Assembly (NCBI RefSeq): GCF_900021165.1
Contig: NZ_FCOQ01000009.1
Span: 62,001 to 126,000 of the forward strand
Reading direction: 5' to 3'
Source of the DNA: Paenibacillus phocaeensis
Lineage (GTDB): Bacteria; Bacillota; Bacilli; Paenibacillales; Paenibacillaceae
DNA: 64,000 nt
Shown: positions 21,829 to 32,334 of the stretch, piece by piece
How the letters are laid out: every line of letters starts with the position of its first letter
Position numbering within the stretch: position 1 is the first letter of the stretch
Notes under the pieces: generated by a model
The model's input: only the letters and a program-made list of their open reading frames with translations
Database searches by the model: none
Told to the model about the DNA's origin: nothing
Position numbers and translations under genes: made by a program

Positions 21829-22500
21829 TTAAGCCACCCAAGCCTTTGCCGTCTCCAACAAGGCCGCGCCTTCTGCCTGGAACTCCGCGCCGCGGAACGC
21901 GATCAGCGACCACACGAACATGACCGCTACGATCACGAACAAGCTCATGCAAATATAAGAAGATACGCGCTGCGCCCGCGGGCCCACCGTCACGCCCCAG
22001 CTGACGAGGAACGACCACAACCCGTTCGTGAAGTGGAACGCCGCCGACACGACCCCGATCAGATACAATACGAAGAAGATCGGATTGCTGACGATATCGT
22101 GCATCAAGCCGCCCAATTCCTCATGCGTCACATTGCCAAGCGCCACCTGTACGCGGGTTTCCACCACATGCCAAATGACGAAGACGAATGCGATCACCCC
22201 AGTGATCCGCTGCAGCAAATAACGCAGATTCCGTTCGGTCGGGAACCGCCCGTTGTTCGGCTTCGCCTGAAACGCGATATACATACCGTAAACCCCGTGA
22301 TACAACAGCGGCAGCCAAATCCCGAAAAGCTCCAAAGCCAAAACGAGCGGCAGGCTATTCAGAAATGCCACGGCCTCCTTGAACCCTTCGCTCCCCCCCT
22401 CGACCGCCGAGAAGTTGGTGATCATGTGCTCGATCAGGAAAAAACCCAGCGGAATGACGCCCAGCAGCGAGTGCAGTTTTCTGGAATAAAACCCTTTCAT
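21829..22500 (-). CDS. sdhC: Succinate dehydrogenase cytochrome b558 subunit
   Basis: The 223-residue integral membrane protein starts YSRKLHSLLGVIPLGFFLIEHM and has about five membrane helices with His ligands (LIEHMITN, VIWHVVETR). This is the Bacillus-type single-subunit di-haem anchor that reduces menaquinone. First gene of the operon; the regulator at 22785 is divergent. Confidence 0.93.
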   Translation of the reverse strand: MKGFYSRKLHSLLGVIPLGFFLIEHMITNFSAVEGGSEGFKEAVAFLNSLPLVLALELFGIWLPLLYHGVYGMYIAFQAKPNNGRFPTERNLRYLLQRITGVIAFVFVIWHVVETRVQVALGNVTHEELGGLMHDIVSNPIFFVLYLIGVVSAAFHFTNGLWSFLVSWGVTVGPRAQRVSSYICMSLFVIVAVMFVWSLIAFRGAEFQAEGAALLETAKAWVA

Positions 22501-22784
22501 AAGTGCGTGTACCCCTTTCTCAATCCATCATCCGTTTCAACTTGCGCAAAATCATTCAAATATCGACCTCACCAGGTGCGGACGTTGTATATGATAAATA
22601 CCACACCAAAGCCAGTAAACCCCCGTTGTGCAAAAGGTAACATGTGAACAACTTGTGTCACTTTTCATGTTACTCCTTTTTATCTTATAATGGAATTGCA
22701 ATTAATTTATTAATCATTATAACGAATTCACATATGCAAACCTGTCGAAACCTGTCATTCACCTAGAAAAAGGAGGTCAGCCCC

Positions 22785-23696
22785 ATGCTGGAAGAGTTGC
22801 TGGTATTCACCACCGTCGTGGAGCAATCCAGTTTGAACAAGGCATCAAAGCTGCTGAACCTGTCCCAGCCGGCCCTTTCGCGCAAGATCGCCAAATTGGA
22901 GGAAGAGTGGGGGGTCTCCCTGTTTCATCGCCGAGGCAAAAGGCTTGAGCTCACCCGCGTTGGCCAGGAGGCTTACCAATACGCGCTGGAGCAGCGGCAA
23001 CGCCATCAGAACTTCCTGCAGGCCGTGTCGCGCTTCAAGGCCGCAGAGCGCCGCATCGTGACGCTGGGCGCCAGCCTGACGACGATCCAGACCACGCTCC
23101 CGCCGCTCGTCACCGCGCTGATGGAGAAGTTCCCGGATATTGAATTAAAGCTCGTCACCGGCAAAACCCATGAAATCGTCTCTTATGTCCGCGATAAGAA
23201 AGTAGATATCGGTGTTGTCGCCTCCATGGTGACCGAGACCGGCCTCAAGTGCCTGCCGCTGTTTAAGGACCACCTGGAGCTGGTCGTCCCCAAAGGGCAC
23301 GAGCTGGCCGCCGCCGGGCAGAAGCGCCGCCTCGTGATGGACGATCTGAACGGACGGTCGATGATCGTCTTCTCCAAGGGGACCTGGTACCGCCGGCTGA
23401 TCGACGACCTGTTCGGCCGTTACAGCATCCTGCCCGACATCCGCATGGAGATCGATTCATTTGAGGCAATCGTGCGCCTCCTGCCGATATGCAAAGCGGC
23501 CGCCCTGCTGCCCAAATCATACCTGCGCATGCCGCTCTTGCGGGATAACGGCCTCCTCACCGTGCCGATCCCCGAGCTGGCGCAGACGCGCCGCGAGACC
23601 TGCCTGGTCTATGGCGATAAATCGGAGCTGTCCAGCGAAACGAAGGAATGGATCTCGCAAATCCGCGAAACCCTTGTGAAGGAACTTCCGCTTTAA
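22785..23696 (+). CDS. LysR-family transcriptional regulator
   Basis: The 303-residue protein has the N-terminal winged helix (LLVFTTVVEQSSLNKASKLL, LSQPALSRKIAKLEEEWGVS, FHRRGKRLELTRVG) and a substrate-binding domain. GGAGG precedes the ATG. Divergent from sdhC across 284 bp; the intergenic region holds the partial palindrome ATTGCAAT near 22693 and is a natural place for a shared operator. It probably controls sdhCAB or itself; the ligand is unknown. Confidence 0.9.
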   Translation: MLEELLVFTTVVEQSSLNKASKLLNLSQPALSRKIAKLEEEWGVSLFHRRGKRLELTRVGQEAYQYALEQRQRHQNFLQAVSRFKAAERRIVTLGASLTTIQTTLPPLVTALMEKFPDIELKLVTGKTHEIVSYVRDKKVDIGVVASMVTETGLKCLPLFKDHLELVVPKGHELAAAGQKRRLVMDDLNGRSMIVFSKGTWYRRLIDDLFGRYSILPDIRMEIDSFEAIVRLLPICKAAALLPKSYLRMPLLRDNGLLTVPIPELAQTRRETCLVYGDKSELSSETKEWISQIRETLVKELPL

Positions 23697-23702
23697 CCAC
23701 CA

Positions 23703-23752
23703 AAAAAGCTGCTGCCCCGCCAGGCCGTAACCTGGAAGAGCGGCAGCTCTTC
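23703..23752. terminator. Bidirectional terminator between convergent genes
   Basis: AGCTGCTGCC and GAGCGGCAGCT arms between the LysR gene and the permease gene, with A/T runs on both sides. Confidence 0.75.
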
Positions 23753-25035
23753 TATAGAATAAAATAGCGCAGATAGACGTACACACTGGAGATCAGAATC
23801 GTGACTCCCATCAGCGGCAGCCCGTATTTCAAATACTGGAGGAAGCGGATCGGCTCTCCCTCCTTGGCGGACATCCCCGCGCCGATCAGGTTGGCGCTGG
23901 CCCCGATCAAGGTTCCGTTCCCGCCCAGGCAGGCTCCCAGCGCCAGGCTCCACCACAGCGGCTCCAACTGGGAAATCCCCATCTGCCCCATATCCTGAAT
24001 CATCGGAATCATCGTCGCCACCAGCGGAATGTTGTCGATAAAGGCGGAGGCAACAGCGCTCAGCCACAAGATCAACACCGAGGTGGTTAACGGATCGCCT
24101 CCGGTTAAGCGCATTACCTCTTCGGCCACTTTGGTGATGATCCCCGTTTCAACCAAACCGCCAACCAATACGAATAACCCTACGAAGAAGAAGATGGTGG
24201 GCCACTCCACCGAGCGGAAGGCTCGCTCCATCGCGGATTCCCCGGTCATGACCAGCAGCAGGAATGCGCCGGCCAACGCAAGGGTCGCCGTCTCCAGATG
24301 GAGGTACTGGTGCAGGAAAAATCCGAGCAAGGTCACCCCCAAGGCGATCAGGCACTTGGTAAGCAAGCGTGTGTCCGTAATCAACCCCTTGAGGCTGATC
24401 TCCATAAGGTTGTGTTGATGGGCCACCCCCTGCTTCAGCTCCTTGCGAAAAATCACGGTCACCAGCGGCAAAATCACCGCCAGAATCAATAGGACGACGG
24501 GGGCCAAATTTTCCAAGAAGGCCATGAAGGTCAGTTCCTTCACGGCGCTGCCGATCATAATATTGGGAGGATCCCCGATTAAAGTCGCGGTCCCGCCGAT
24601 ATTGGTCGCCATAATCATGGAGAAGAGATAAGGGAATACGCGCACCCTCAACCGGCGTGTGATGCTGAATGCCACGGGAACCATCAGGATGATCGTCGTC
24701 ACGTTATCCAAGAATGCCGAACCCACCGCAGTGATCAACGCCAGCAGCCAGAGCAGGGTGATCGGATTGCCTTTGGCCCGCTTGGCGGTCCAGAGGCCGA
24801 TATAAGAGAACAGTCCGGTTTCGGCTGTCGTATTGACGATGATCATCATGCCGATCAACAATCCCAGCGTGTTGAAGTCAATATGGTGGATCGCGCGTTC
24901 CTGATCCAGAATGCCCAGCATGATCATCAAAGCGGCGCCGGCCATCGCCAGCAGCGTCCGATGTATTTTTTCAGAAATAATGAGTGCGTAGGTTAGTAAG
25001 AAAATGCCCAATGCCCAAATCGCTTGTTGTCCCAT
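23752..25035 (-). CDS. ArsB/NhaD-family anion or Na+/H+ transporter
   Basis: The 427-residue protein has about eleven membrane helices and the repeated ion-transporter superfamily motifs (GSAFLDNVTTIILMVPVAF, NIGGTATLIGDPPNIMIGS, and ASAFIDNIPLVATMIPMI, LGGNGTLIGASANLIGAG). It belongs to the ArsB/NhaD/citrate transporter-like group; the substrate is unknown. Upstream of it on the same strand are ktrB and ktrA. Confidence 0.85.
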   Translation of the reverse strand: MGQQAIWALGIFLLTYALIISEKIHRTLLAMAGAALMIMLGILDQERAIHHIDFNTLGLLIGMMIIVNTTAETGLFSYIGLWTAKRAKGNPITLLWLLALITAVGSAFLDNVTTIILMVPVAFSITRRLRVRVFPYLFSMIMATNIGGTATLIGDPPNIMIGSAVKELTFMAFLENLAPVVLLILAVILPLVTVIFRKELKQGVAHQHNLMEISLKGLITDTRLLTKCLIALGVTLLGFFLHQYLHLETATLALAGAFLLLVMTGESAMERAFRSVEWPTIFFFVGLFVLVGGLVETGIITKVAEEVMRLTGGDPLTTSVLILWLSAVASAFIDNIPLVATMIPMIQDMGQMGISQLEPLWWSLALGACLGGNGTLIGASANLIGAGMSAKEGEPIRFLQYLKYGLPLMGVTILISSVYVYLRYFIL

Positions 25036-25071
25036 GGTCCTCTCCCGTCCAATGCCACAACCGTTTCTCGT

Positions 25072-25734
25072 TTATTGGTTGAGTATCGTCTCGAATTGCT
25101 CGATATTTTTTTTCGCTCCAATAATCACCATGATATCGCCTGCGGTCAGTTGATCCATGGCGGTTGGCGCCACCAGCACGCCACCTTCGCGATGGATCGC
25201 CACGATGCTGCAGCCGAACCGCGCCCTCGGATTCAAATCGCCCAGGCTTTTATTGTTCAAGCAAGCGGGCACGTTCATTTCCACGATGCTGTATTCCTTC
25301 GATAACTCGATATAATCCAGCAGATTGGGAGTCACCAGTTGATGAGCCACCCGAATCCCCATATCTCGTTCGGGATAGATGACCCGGTCAACCCCAAGCT
25401 TCTCCAAAGCCCGGCCGTGCAGGACCGAGATCGCCTTGGCCACCACCGTTTTGATGCCTAGATCCTTGAGCAGAATAGCCGCCAAAATGCTCATTTGGAT
25501 ATCGGTGCCGATCGCCACGATCCCGCAATCGAAGTTGCGGACGCCCAGCGACTTCAGCACTTCCTCCTCCGTTGCATCCGCGACGACGGCATGCGTCAGA
25601 TGGTCGCTCATTTCCTCGACGAGCTCTTCATTCCGGTCGATCCCCAGAACCTCGTAGCCCAGATCCATCAGTTCCAAGGCCAAGCTGGACCCGAAACGCC
25701 CCAGACCGATGACTACAAACTGCTGTGTTTTCAT
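25072..25734 (-). CDS. ktrA: Potassium uptake regulatory subunit, KtrA/KtrC type
   Basis: The 220-residue protein starts MKTQQFVVIGLGRFGSSLAL, an RCK_N domain with the GxGxxG nucleotide motif, then VVADATEEE and IVAIGTDIQMSILAAILLKD. A C-terminal RCK_C (TrkA-C) domain follows. It gates the KtrB channel on binding ATP/ADP, and KtrA-type proteins also bind c-di-AMP. It follows ktrB by 16 bp; the longer frame upstream overlaps ktrB and lacks a ribosome-binding site. Confidence 0.92.
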   Translation of the reverse strand: MKTQQFVVIGLGRFGSSLALELMDLGYEVLGIDRNEELVEEMSDHLTHAVVADATEEEVLKSLGVRNFDCGIVAIGTDIQMSILAAILLKDLGIKTVVAKAISVLHGRALEKLGVDRVIYPERDMGIRVAHQLVTPNLLDYIELSKEYSIVEMNVPACLNNKSLGDLNPRARFGCSIVAIHREGGVLVAPTAMDQLTAGDIMVIIGAKKNIEQFETILNQ

Positions 25735-25750
25735 AAACGATAATTTCCCC

Positions 25751-27094
25751 TTATCCAATAATGATTTTGCCCTCTGGGTGACGATACAGCTCTTTTCCTT
25801 TCTTCGGGCCAAGCGCGTAAGCAAGCGTCAGCAGTCCAAGCCGACCGGCGAACATGGTGAAGCTGATAATAATTTTGCCGATCACCGTTAGTTTCCCCGT
25901 CAATCCCATCGACAAGCCAACCGTCCCGAAAGCCGAAGTCGTTTCGAATAAAATTGACAGAAAACTGGCATCCTCCGTGGTAGAAAGCACCATCGCCACT
26001 GCTATGACAAGGAATAACGCGAGAAACGTAATCGTCAGCGCCTTGAAGATCCGCTCCTCGGCCATCCGGTATCGGAACAGGACAAGGTCGGTGCGTCCGC
26101 GGATCATCGAGATGACCGCCCCGACCAGAATGGTAAGAGTCGTCGTTTTGATCCCGCCCCCTGTCGAGCCCGGGGAGGCCCCGATAAACATCAGGATGAT
26201 CATGAAGAATTGCGTTGCCTGCCGCAGCGCCCCGATGTCCAGCGTGTTGGCTCCTGCCGTACGCGGCGTCACCGATTGGAAAAACGTTCCCCAGATCTTG
26301 CCGCTCCAACCGAGCGAACCCAGCGTTCGCGAGTTCGTGAACTCGAAGATGAAGATGACGATCGCCCCAACCACGATCAGCGCGGAGGTCATCGATAACA
26401 CCACCTTCGAATGCAGCGACAGCTTCCGCCGCTTCCAAAATTCGAACACATCCGACAACACGATAAATCCAAGCCCGCCGGAGACGATCAGAAACATCGC
26501 CACAAAGTTGACGATCGGGTCGCCCACATAATTCGTTAAGCTTTGATATTCGCCAAACAGGTCAAACCCCGCATTATTGAACATCGATACCGCGTGCCAA
26601 ATTCCGAAATAGAACGCCCGGCCAAACGGCATATCGAAAGCCCAGCGAATCGTGAACAGCAGCGCCGCGCTGGATTCGATGATCAGTGAATACAATAGCA
26701 CCTTACGGATTAACCGTACGATCCCCTCAACGGAGTTCTGGTTCATCGCCTCTTGGAGGAGGAGACGGTCCTTCAGCGATATTTTTCGTTTCAGAACAAG
26801 GGAGAACAAGGTTGCCACGGTCATGAACCCAAGGCCCCCAACCTGGATGAGCAGGATGATCACAACTTGCCCGAAGGTGGAAAAATAAGTCCCCGTATCA
26901 ACCACGATCAGCCCCGTCACGCAGGTTGCCGAAGTCGCCGTGAACAGCGCGTCAACAAATGGCAAGGTTTCCCCGGTCGCACTGGAAATCGGCAGCATGA
27001 GCAGCAGTGCGCCCAGAAAAATGATCAGCGCAAACCCGATGACCAATATCTGCGGCGGAGAAAGGCTAAGTTTCTTGAATTGCAACGCGTTCAC
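25751..27094 (-). CDS. ktrB: Potassium uptake channel subunit KtrB
   Basis: The 447-residue membrane protein has the four pore-loop repeats of the Trk/Ktr/HKT superfamily, with filter-like TSATCVTGL, NNAGFDLFG, TPRTAGANT (preceding GASPGSTGGG) and TSAFGTVGL. It takes up potassium with sodium dependence. It heads the ktrB-ktrA operon behind a c-di-AMP riboswitch. Confidence 0.93.
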   Translation of the reverse strand: MNALQFKKLSLSPPQILVIGFALIIFLGALLLMLPISSATGETLPFVDALFTATSATCVTGLIVVDTGTYFSTFGQVVIILLIQVGGLGFMTVATLFSLVLKRKISLKDRLLLQEAMNQNSVEGIVRLIRKVLLYSLIIESSAALLFTIRWAFDMPFGRAFYFGIWHAVSMFNNAGFDLFGEYQSLTNYVGDPIVNFVAMFLIVSGGLGFIVLSDVFEFWKRRKLSLHSKVVLSMTSALIVVGAIVIFIFEFTNSRTLGSLGWSGKIWGTFFQSVTPRTAGANTLDIGALRQATQFFMIILMFIGASPGSTGGGIKTTTLTILVGAVISMIRGRTDLVLFRYRMAEERIFKALTITFLALFLVIAVAMVLSTTEDASFLSILFETTSAFGTVGLSMGLTGKLTVIGKIIISFTMFAGRLGLLTLAYALGPKKGKELYRHPEGKIIIG

Positions 27095-27127
27095 CTCATC
27101 CTAGTTATGAAAAAAGTACAAAAGAAA

Positions 27128-27312
27128 AAAGCACTGGAAATCCAATGCCTTTCGGTGTTTGGCTCCTGTTGCACGGGCCTACGAGGTTAGCTGACGGATT
27201 CGGGCATGCCAGTTGCCCTATTCGCAGACGCTTCGCCGCACTCCTCACCGGCGGTGTGAAGCTCTGTGAAATTCACCCCAAAATATACGGTTCCCCCGTT
27301 TTCATCAACGAA
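27128..27312 (-). ncRNA. c-di-AMP riboswitch (ydaO-yuaA leader) with terminator
   Basis: On the minus strand the leader contains CGGGGGAACC, GGGGTGAATTTCAC, GGCAACTGGCATGCCCGA and ATCCGTCAGCTAACCTCGTA, the conserved core of the ydaO/yuaA c-di-AMP aptamer. An intrinsic terminator GCATTGG/CCAGTGC plus a T run (27129-27150) follows, just before ktrB. High c-di-AMP should stop transcription of potassium uptake. Confidence 0.9.
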
Positions 27313-27646
27313 ATTCGGCCGATCTTCTTTTCAGTTGTTTTCATTCATTTTTCGTCAAATGGATTATATCCCTTATTGTCTCCCGCCACAAAGCTCTATT
27401 TTCAGGAAAAAGAGCAAAAAAGGACGATTTGGAGGAGTGGCAGGATAAACTTCGCCCCAAATCTGATCGATGCGAAGGCATGCCGGAGTTCTTGCCGTTT
27501 CTCGTCAATTTTGCCCCGTGTCTGGCATAGGGGGAGCAGCTGTGTTATCTTTACTTTGATGTACTTGAGGTCAAATCATACCTCATCTACCGTAAAGCGA
27601 ACGTATTTTATCGTTAAATTTACCAAATGACAAAGGAGTTTTGCGA
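27313..27646. other. Intergenic region, nothing recognised
   Basis: About 330 bp between the divergent riboswitch leader and the CPBP protease. No gene-like frame or family RNA was recognised. A small inverted repeat GAGGT/ACCTC lies around 27570. Promoters in both directions are expected. Confidence 0.4.
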
Positions 27647-29395
27647 GTGAGTTCCTCTATGACACCAACCGACCGCCGCAGAATGAAGACAAAAAACCTG
27701 TGGCTGCTGGCCGCGATCGGATTCATCGTGTTCATCGCCGTTCAATTGTTCCCCACCACCGACTCGGAGTCGCTGCAGCTGCAGCAAGCGGATGAGGTCA
27801 TCAGCAAACCGGAAGCGGCGGCGAGTGCAGCTGAATTCGCTCAATCCGTATTGGAGTTGGACCTCTCCGAACAACAGAAGGATCAGGCTTTAATTACATA
27901 CGAAACGCGTTCCGATTTGTTTGGCTACTTGACCAAAGCGGATCTGCTGGCTCCCTACTTAAAAACCTACGAAAAGCAGTTTCCCTATGATGTATTTCGG
28001 GTTCGTTACACCGATCCTGCTGAGACGTTAAGCGCCGTGACGATCGATGTCCACATGACGACCGGCCAAGTCATCGGCTTCGAGGAGATTGCCTCCTCCA
28101 GCAACGCGAACAAGCAGATGATGCTTGATCTGGGATCGGAAACCCTCGATTCCATGAAAGCCTGGGAAGGCGATTTGACTTTAGCCGAGAAGGAACAGCT
28201 GGCGTCGCCTTACCTGAGCGCCTTTGGATTTAAAGCCGGCGAATTAGAGCTCGCCTCCGGCGATGGGGATGTCGGCTTGCAATACCGGATCAAAGGCTAC
28301 ACCTTGGGCGAATCCCAAGCGCACCTCAAGCTTAGCTTTGAGTATGGGGCCGTGTCCTCATTCGAACGCTATTTCAGCGTGCCGCAGGCGCATTTGGACT
28401 ACGTGGCCGGGCAGACGAAACTTGCCAATTGGCTCACCTACGCCGGTTACGCCTTGTTGACGTTCGTGCTGGCGATTCTTGCCATCGTCTACAGCGCGGT
28501 GACGCGGGCACATACGTCGTTTAAGCGCGGGATTTTCCTGGCCTCGGTCTACTTCGTATTATCCACGGTAGGGACGATCAATATGATGCCGGTGTTCCAA
28601 AAAGACGGCCTCGAATCCGGCGTGCTCATCTTCGGCTTCTTCTTCCAGGGTCTCGTGACGTTGTTCCTCGCCGCTTCCGTGTACTTCTCGCTGGTCGGCG
28701 GCGACGGGCTGTGGCGGAAGAACGGCATCAACCTGTGGCCGCGTTCGCGGGAGGAAGGGTACGGGCGATACGTGCTCACCTCGATGGCTGACGGTTATGC
28801 CTGGGCGCTGATCCTGCTGGGCGTCCAATCCGTCGTCTTCTTCATTCTGGAGCGAACGATCCATACCTGGTCGACAACCGATGCTACGCAATCGCCGTAC
28901 AACATGGTCTATCCGTTGCTGCTCCCGCTGCTGGCCTGGGTTGCCGGGATCGGGGAAGAAGCGGTTTATCGCTTGTTCGGGATCCCGATGCTGAAGAAAA
29001 TGTTCCGCAGCACCTTCATCGCCAGCCTGCTCTCGACCTTGATCTGGGCGTTCGGACATACGTTGTATCCGATCTATCCGGTCATATCGCGCCCGATCGA
29101 ACTAACCTTCATCGGACTGCTGTTCAGCTTCGTATTCCTGCGTTACGGCTTCGCCGCCGTCGTCTTCTCGCACGTCATCTTCGACAGCATCCTGATGTCG
29201 CTGAGCCTGATGTTTATGGGCGGAGCGCTGAACATCAGCGCCGGAATTTTCTACATCGCCCTGCCGGCGATCGTCGCTTATGTGATTTACCTGTTCAACC
29301 CGCCAAGCAAGGAACGGAAGCACCCGCCGATGCAGCGAAAAGAGGTGCCGTATGTTACGACTCCTCTGGCGGATCCTCGTCCCGAAGGGCATTGA
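27647..29395 (+). CDS. CPBP (CAAX-like) intramembrane metalloprotease
   Basis: The 582-residue protein has one N-terminal helix and a large extracellular domain (about 45-260). A multi-helix membrane domain follows with the CPBP motifs [13 protein letters not shown] (EExxxR), WAFGHTLYP (FxxxH-like) and FSHVIFDSI (HxxxD/N). GTG 27647 follows AAAGGAG by 8 bases; TTG 27641 is too close. Such proteins process prenylated or membrane peptides or act as immunity proteins. Its last 41 bases overlap uvrC head to head. Confidence 0.85.
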   Translation: MSSSMTPTDRRRMKTKNLWLLAAIGFIVFIAVQLFPTTDSESLQLQQADEVISKPEAAASAAEFAQSVLELDLSEQQKDQALITYETRSDLFGYLTKADLLAPYLKTYEKQFPYDVFRVRYTDPAETLSAVTIDVHMTTGQVIGFEEIASSSNANKQMMLDLGSETLDSMKAWEGDLTLAEKEQLASPYLSAFGFKAGELELASGDGDVGLQYRIKGYTLGESQAHLKLSFEYGAVSSFERYFSVPQAHLDYVAGQTKLANWLTYAGYALLTFVLAILAIVYSAVTRAHTSFKRGIFLASVYFVLSTVGTINMMPVFQKDGLESGVLIFGFFFQGLVTLFLAASVYFSLVGGDGLWRKNGINLWPRSREEGYGRYVLTSMADGYAWALILLGVQSVVFFILERTIHTWSTTDATQSPYNMVYPLLLPLLAWVAGIGEEAVYRLFGIPMLKKMFRSTFIASLLSTLIWAFGHTLYPIYPVISRPIELTFIGLLFSFVFLRYGFAAVVFSHVIFDSILMSLSLMFMGGALNISAGIFYIALPAIVAYVIYLFNPPSKERKHPPMQRKEVPYVTTPLADPRPEGH

Positions 29396-31217
29396 TAATT
29401 TCGCGGGCTAGTTTTTCCCCGATAGAAAGAGGCCGGAAGTCTTCGACGGAGGCCTCTTTTATTTTTTTCAGCGAGCCAAAATGCTTCAGCAGCGCCTTCC
29501 GGCGCTTCTCCCCAATCCCGGGAATCGCATCCAGCCGCGAGGTGACCATCGATTTGGCCCGCTGCTCGCGGTGGAAGGAAATGGCGAAGCGGTGCACCTC
29601 GTCCTGAATCCGCTGCAGCAGGTAGAACTCCTGGCTGTCGCGCGGCAGGTACACCGGCTCCGGCGGATCAAACGCCATGAGCTGTGCCGTCTTGTGCTTG
29701 GCATCCTTAACCAGGCCGCACACCGGGATAAACAAGCCCAGCTCGTTCTCAAGGACGTCGGTCGCCGCGGAAATCTGTCCTTTCCCCCCGTCGACCACGA
29801 TCAGGTCGGGACGCGGCAGATTCTCCTTCAGCACCCGCTCATAGCGGCGGCGGATCACCTCGCGCATCGTCTCGTAATCGTCCGGGCCTTGCACGGTTTT
29901 CACTTTATATTTGCGGTATTCCTTCTTGGCGGGCTTGCCGTCGATGAATACGACCATCGCCGAGACCGGGTTCGTCCCCTGGATGTTGGAGTTATCGAAC
30001 GCTTCGATCCGCGACACCGACTCCAGGCCAATTGCCTTGCCGAGGTTCTCGGCGGCCTTCGACGTCCGCTCCTCATCCCGTTCAATCAGACGGAACTTCT
30101 CGTCCAGCGAGACGCGCGCGTTCTCCTCGGCCATCTTGGTCATCTGACGCTTCAAGCCGCGCTGCGGCACCAGCGTCTTCACGCCCAGCCACTCCTGCAA
30201 GGCCGTTGGGGCATCGATCGCAGCCTGGTCGTCGTCCTGGTCCTCCGGCTTCTCCGGCAGCAGAATCTCCTGCGGCAATGCCGGATTTTCACTGTAATAC
30301 TGCGTCACATAGGACATAAAATCCCCATAGGCATCCCCATAGAACGGAAATACCGAAGCGTGCCGCTCGATCATTTTCCCCTGGCGCATGTACAGGATCT
30401 GCACACACATCCAGCCCTTGTCCACCGCATAACCAAACACGTCGCGGTCCTTCGCGTCGTTCACCGTAATCTTCTGCTTCTCCATCAGCGCATCGATATT
30501 GATGATTTGGTCGCGCAGCTCCTTGGCCCGCTCGAATTGCAATTCCTCAGCCGCCTCGTGCATTTTGCGCTGCAGTTCTTTCTTGATCTCTTCATGGCCG
30601 CCGCTAAGGAACGAGGTGATCTCCTGGATCATCGTCTCGTACGTCTCCTTCGCCACATCCTGCACACAGGGAGCCAGGCATTGGCCGATATGATAATACA
30701 AGCACACTTCCTTCGGCATCACATTGCATTTGCGCAGCGGATACATCCGATCAAGCAGCTTCTTTGTCTGCTGAGCCGCGAAGGCGTTCGGATACGGGCC
30801 GAAATATTTCGCTTTATCTTTAAGCACCCGCCGGGTGACCTCCAGCCGGGGATGCGGTTCATTTGTGATTTTAATATAAGGAAACGTCTTGTCGTCCTTG
30901 AGCAGGATATTAAATCGCGGATGATGTTCCTTGATCAGGTTGCACTCCAGAATGAGCGCTTCCATGTTGCTTGCGGTGACGATATATTCGAAGTCGCGGA
31001 TCTCGGACACCAGCAGTTGGGTTTTCCCGTCATGGCTGCCTGTAAAATAGGAACGAACCCGGTTCTTCAGTACCTTGGCTTTCCCGACGTAAATGATCAT
31101 GCCATCCTTGTTCTTCATCAGGTAGCAACCCGGCGAATCCGGCAGCAGCGCCAGCTTATGCTGAATTCGCTCCATTGCTTTCTCATAACTTAACGTTTCA
31201 TTAGTGGGTGCGTCCAA
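29355..31217 (-). CDS. uvrC: Excinuclease ABC subunit C
   Basis: The 620-residue protein has the GIY-YIG domain ([20 protein letters not shown]), the UvrB-binding motif, and the RNase H-like domain with [11 protein letters not shown] and [10 protein letters not shown]-terminal HhH ends in [19 protein letters not shown]. It makes both incisions in nucleotide excision repair. TTG 31217 follows AGGAGG. The 3' end overlaps the convergent CPBP gene. Confidence 0.97.
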   Translation of the reverse strand: MDAPTNETLSYEKAMERIQHKLALLPDSPGCYLMKNKDGMIIYVGKAKVLKNRVRSYFTGSHDGKTQLLVSEIRDFEYIVTASNMEALILECNLIKEHHPRFNILLKDDKTFPYIKITNEPHPRLEVTRRVLKDKAKYFGPYPNAFAAQQTKKLLDRMYPLRKCNVMPKEVCLYYHIGQCLAPCVQDVAKETYETMIQEITSFLSGGHEEIKKELQRKMHEAAEELQFERAKELRDQIINIDALMEKQKITVNDAKDRDVFGYAVDKGWMCVQILYMRQGKMIERHASVFPFYGDAYGDFMSYVTQYYSENPALPQEILLPEKPEDQDDDQAAIDAPTALQEWLGVKTLVPQRGLKRQMTKMAEENARVSLDEKFRLIERDEERTSKAAENLGKAIGLESVSRIEAFDNSNIQGTNPVSAMVVFIDGKPAKKEYRKYKVKTVQGPDDYETMREVIRRRYERVLKENLPRPDLIVVDGGKGQISAATDVLENELGLFIPVCGLVKDAKHKTAQLMAFDPPEPVYLPRDSQEFYLLQRIQDEVHRFAISFHREQRAKSMVTSRLDAIPGIGEKRRKALLKHFGSLKKIKEASVEDFRPLSIGEKLAREIINALRDEDPPEES

Positions 31218-31252
31218 GCTTCCTCCTCCTTTCTCCTCTCTAGGTTAACGCA

Positions 31253-31283
31253 GAAAACGCCCCCGGCCCAAACCGGAGGCGTC
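31253..31283 (-). terminator. Terminator after trxA
   Basis: ACGCCTCCGG and CCGGGGGCGT arms followed on the minus strand by TTTTC, between trxA and uvrC. Confidence 0.75.
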
Positions 31284-31319
31284 ATCCAAGGCGTCAAGTG
31301 ACGCGCCTGATCGTCTGGA

Positions 31320-31637
31320 TTATTGGTGTTTCGCGATCAGGTTCTTCAGCGTATCCTTCGAGTTCAACCCGACGATTTTATCGACCGGTTGACCGTCTTT
31401 GAACAGGATGAGTGTAGGAATGCTCATTACGCCGAAACGGGAAGCCGTTTCCGGATTGTCATCCACGTTCAGCTTGGCAATCTTCACCGAGTCGCCTACT
31501 TCGGTAGACAACTCCTCCAGAATTGGAGCGATCATCTTGCAAGGACCGCACCATGGAGCCCAAAAATCAACAAGAACCGGACCTTGCCCTTCGATTTCGG
31601 CGTTGAAGGACTGATCGGATACATTCACGATAGCCAT
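31320..31637 (-). CDS. trxA: Thioredoxin
   Basis: The 105-residue protein is a canonical thioredoxin: VDFWAPWCGPCKMIAPIL with the WCGPC redox site and the cis-Pro in MSIPTLILFKDG. ATG 31637 follows AAGGAGG. It reduces protein disulfides in the cytosol. Confidence 0.97.
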   Translation of the reverse strand: MAIVNVSDQSFNAEIEGQGPVLVDFWAPWCGPCKMIAPILEELSTEVGDSVKIAKLNVDDNPETASRFGVMSIPTLILFKDGQPVDKIVGLNSKDTLKNLIAKHQ

Positions 31638-31906
31638 GATTATTTCCTCCTTATTGGGGTTGCCCAGCCCCGCCGTGTAGCCTGCGGGCACTCGAACAAC
31701 GGAATAGTTGAACTAAAATGAGGCTGACAGCCTGGAAACAGCTGCCGAACCCATTATACCACACACCACTGAAAAAAAGAAAGTGCATGACAACGCCTTC
31801 TTTACAAAGTGAAAAGGGTTTGGTTATACTAAGAATAACCTGAAAACGGATTGTCTATGACATCTTTCATTGACGAGACGATTATTTCCTGAGGAGGCCC
31901 GTCGCC

Positions 31907-32062
31907 ATGGATGCTAACACGCATGCGAACGATCCGCGGCAGCATATCAACGAAGAACCCCGCAACGATTTGTTCGACTTAATGAATGGCTTTTTTGGCA
32001 TGTTGACGTTTATGGCCGTGATTTTCTTCGGCATGGTCATCATTAAATTTCTCGCCAGCTAA
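31907..32062 (+). CDS. Small single-helix membrane protein
   Basis: The 51-residue product has a polar N-terminus (DANTHANDPRQHINEEPRND) and one C-terminal membrane helix (FFGMLTFMAVIFFGMVIIKF). GAGGAGG lies upstream of the ATG and a strong terminator downstream. Family not recognised. Confidence 0.65.
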   Translation: MDANTHANDPRQHINEEPRNDLFDLMNGFFGMLTFMAVIFFGMVIIKFLAS

Positions 32063-32093
32063 GCGTATCTGGCGGTAACAAGACCGCGAAAAA

Positions 32094-32143
32094 AAACGAA
32101 AGAGCCAGGCATTCCCCTGCAAGGGAAGCCCGGCTCTTTTTCT
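32094..32143. terminator. Bidirectional terminator
   Basis: AAAGAGCC and GGCTCTTTTT arms with TTCCC/GGGAA inside the stem, flanked by A and T runs. Confidence 0.8.
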
Positions 32144-32159
32144 CTGCCGTTAATGACAT

Positions 32160-32329
32160 GTTCAAAAAGTCAGGTTTTCAGGACCGAGAAGGTTGGATGA
32201 AGCTAGGGGCTGAGTAGCGGAGCGTACGTTTTGGGTACGTGAGCAACGGAGGACCCGGCTGAATTCAAGATTCGACGTCGAATCCACTTCACATACTCTG
32301 CTTCGTCATGGAAAGATGACTTTTTGAAC
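32160..32329. repeat. Intergenic repeat with terminal inverted repeats
   Basis: GTTCAAAAAGTCA (32160-32172) and TGACTTTTTGAAC (32317-32329) are perfect 13-bp terminal repeats. Inside, GAGAAGGTTGGATGAAGCTA, AGTAGCGGAGCGTACG, GTACGTGAGCAACGGA and ATTCGACGTCGAAT match, in opposite orientation, the units at 39532-39928. It looks like a small non-coding element rather than part of dnaI. Confidence 0.7.
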
Positions 32330-32334
32330 TACCT

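Noticed and set aside
29481..31193. 570-codon plus-strand reading frame over uvrC
   Set aside because: Antisense shadow of a clearly recognised uvrC gene.
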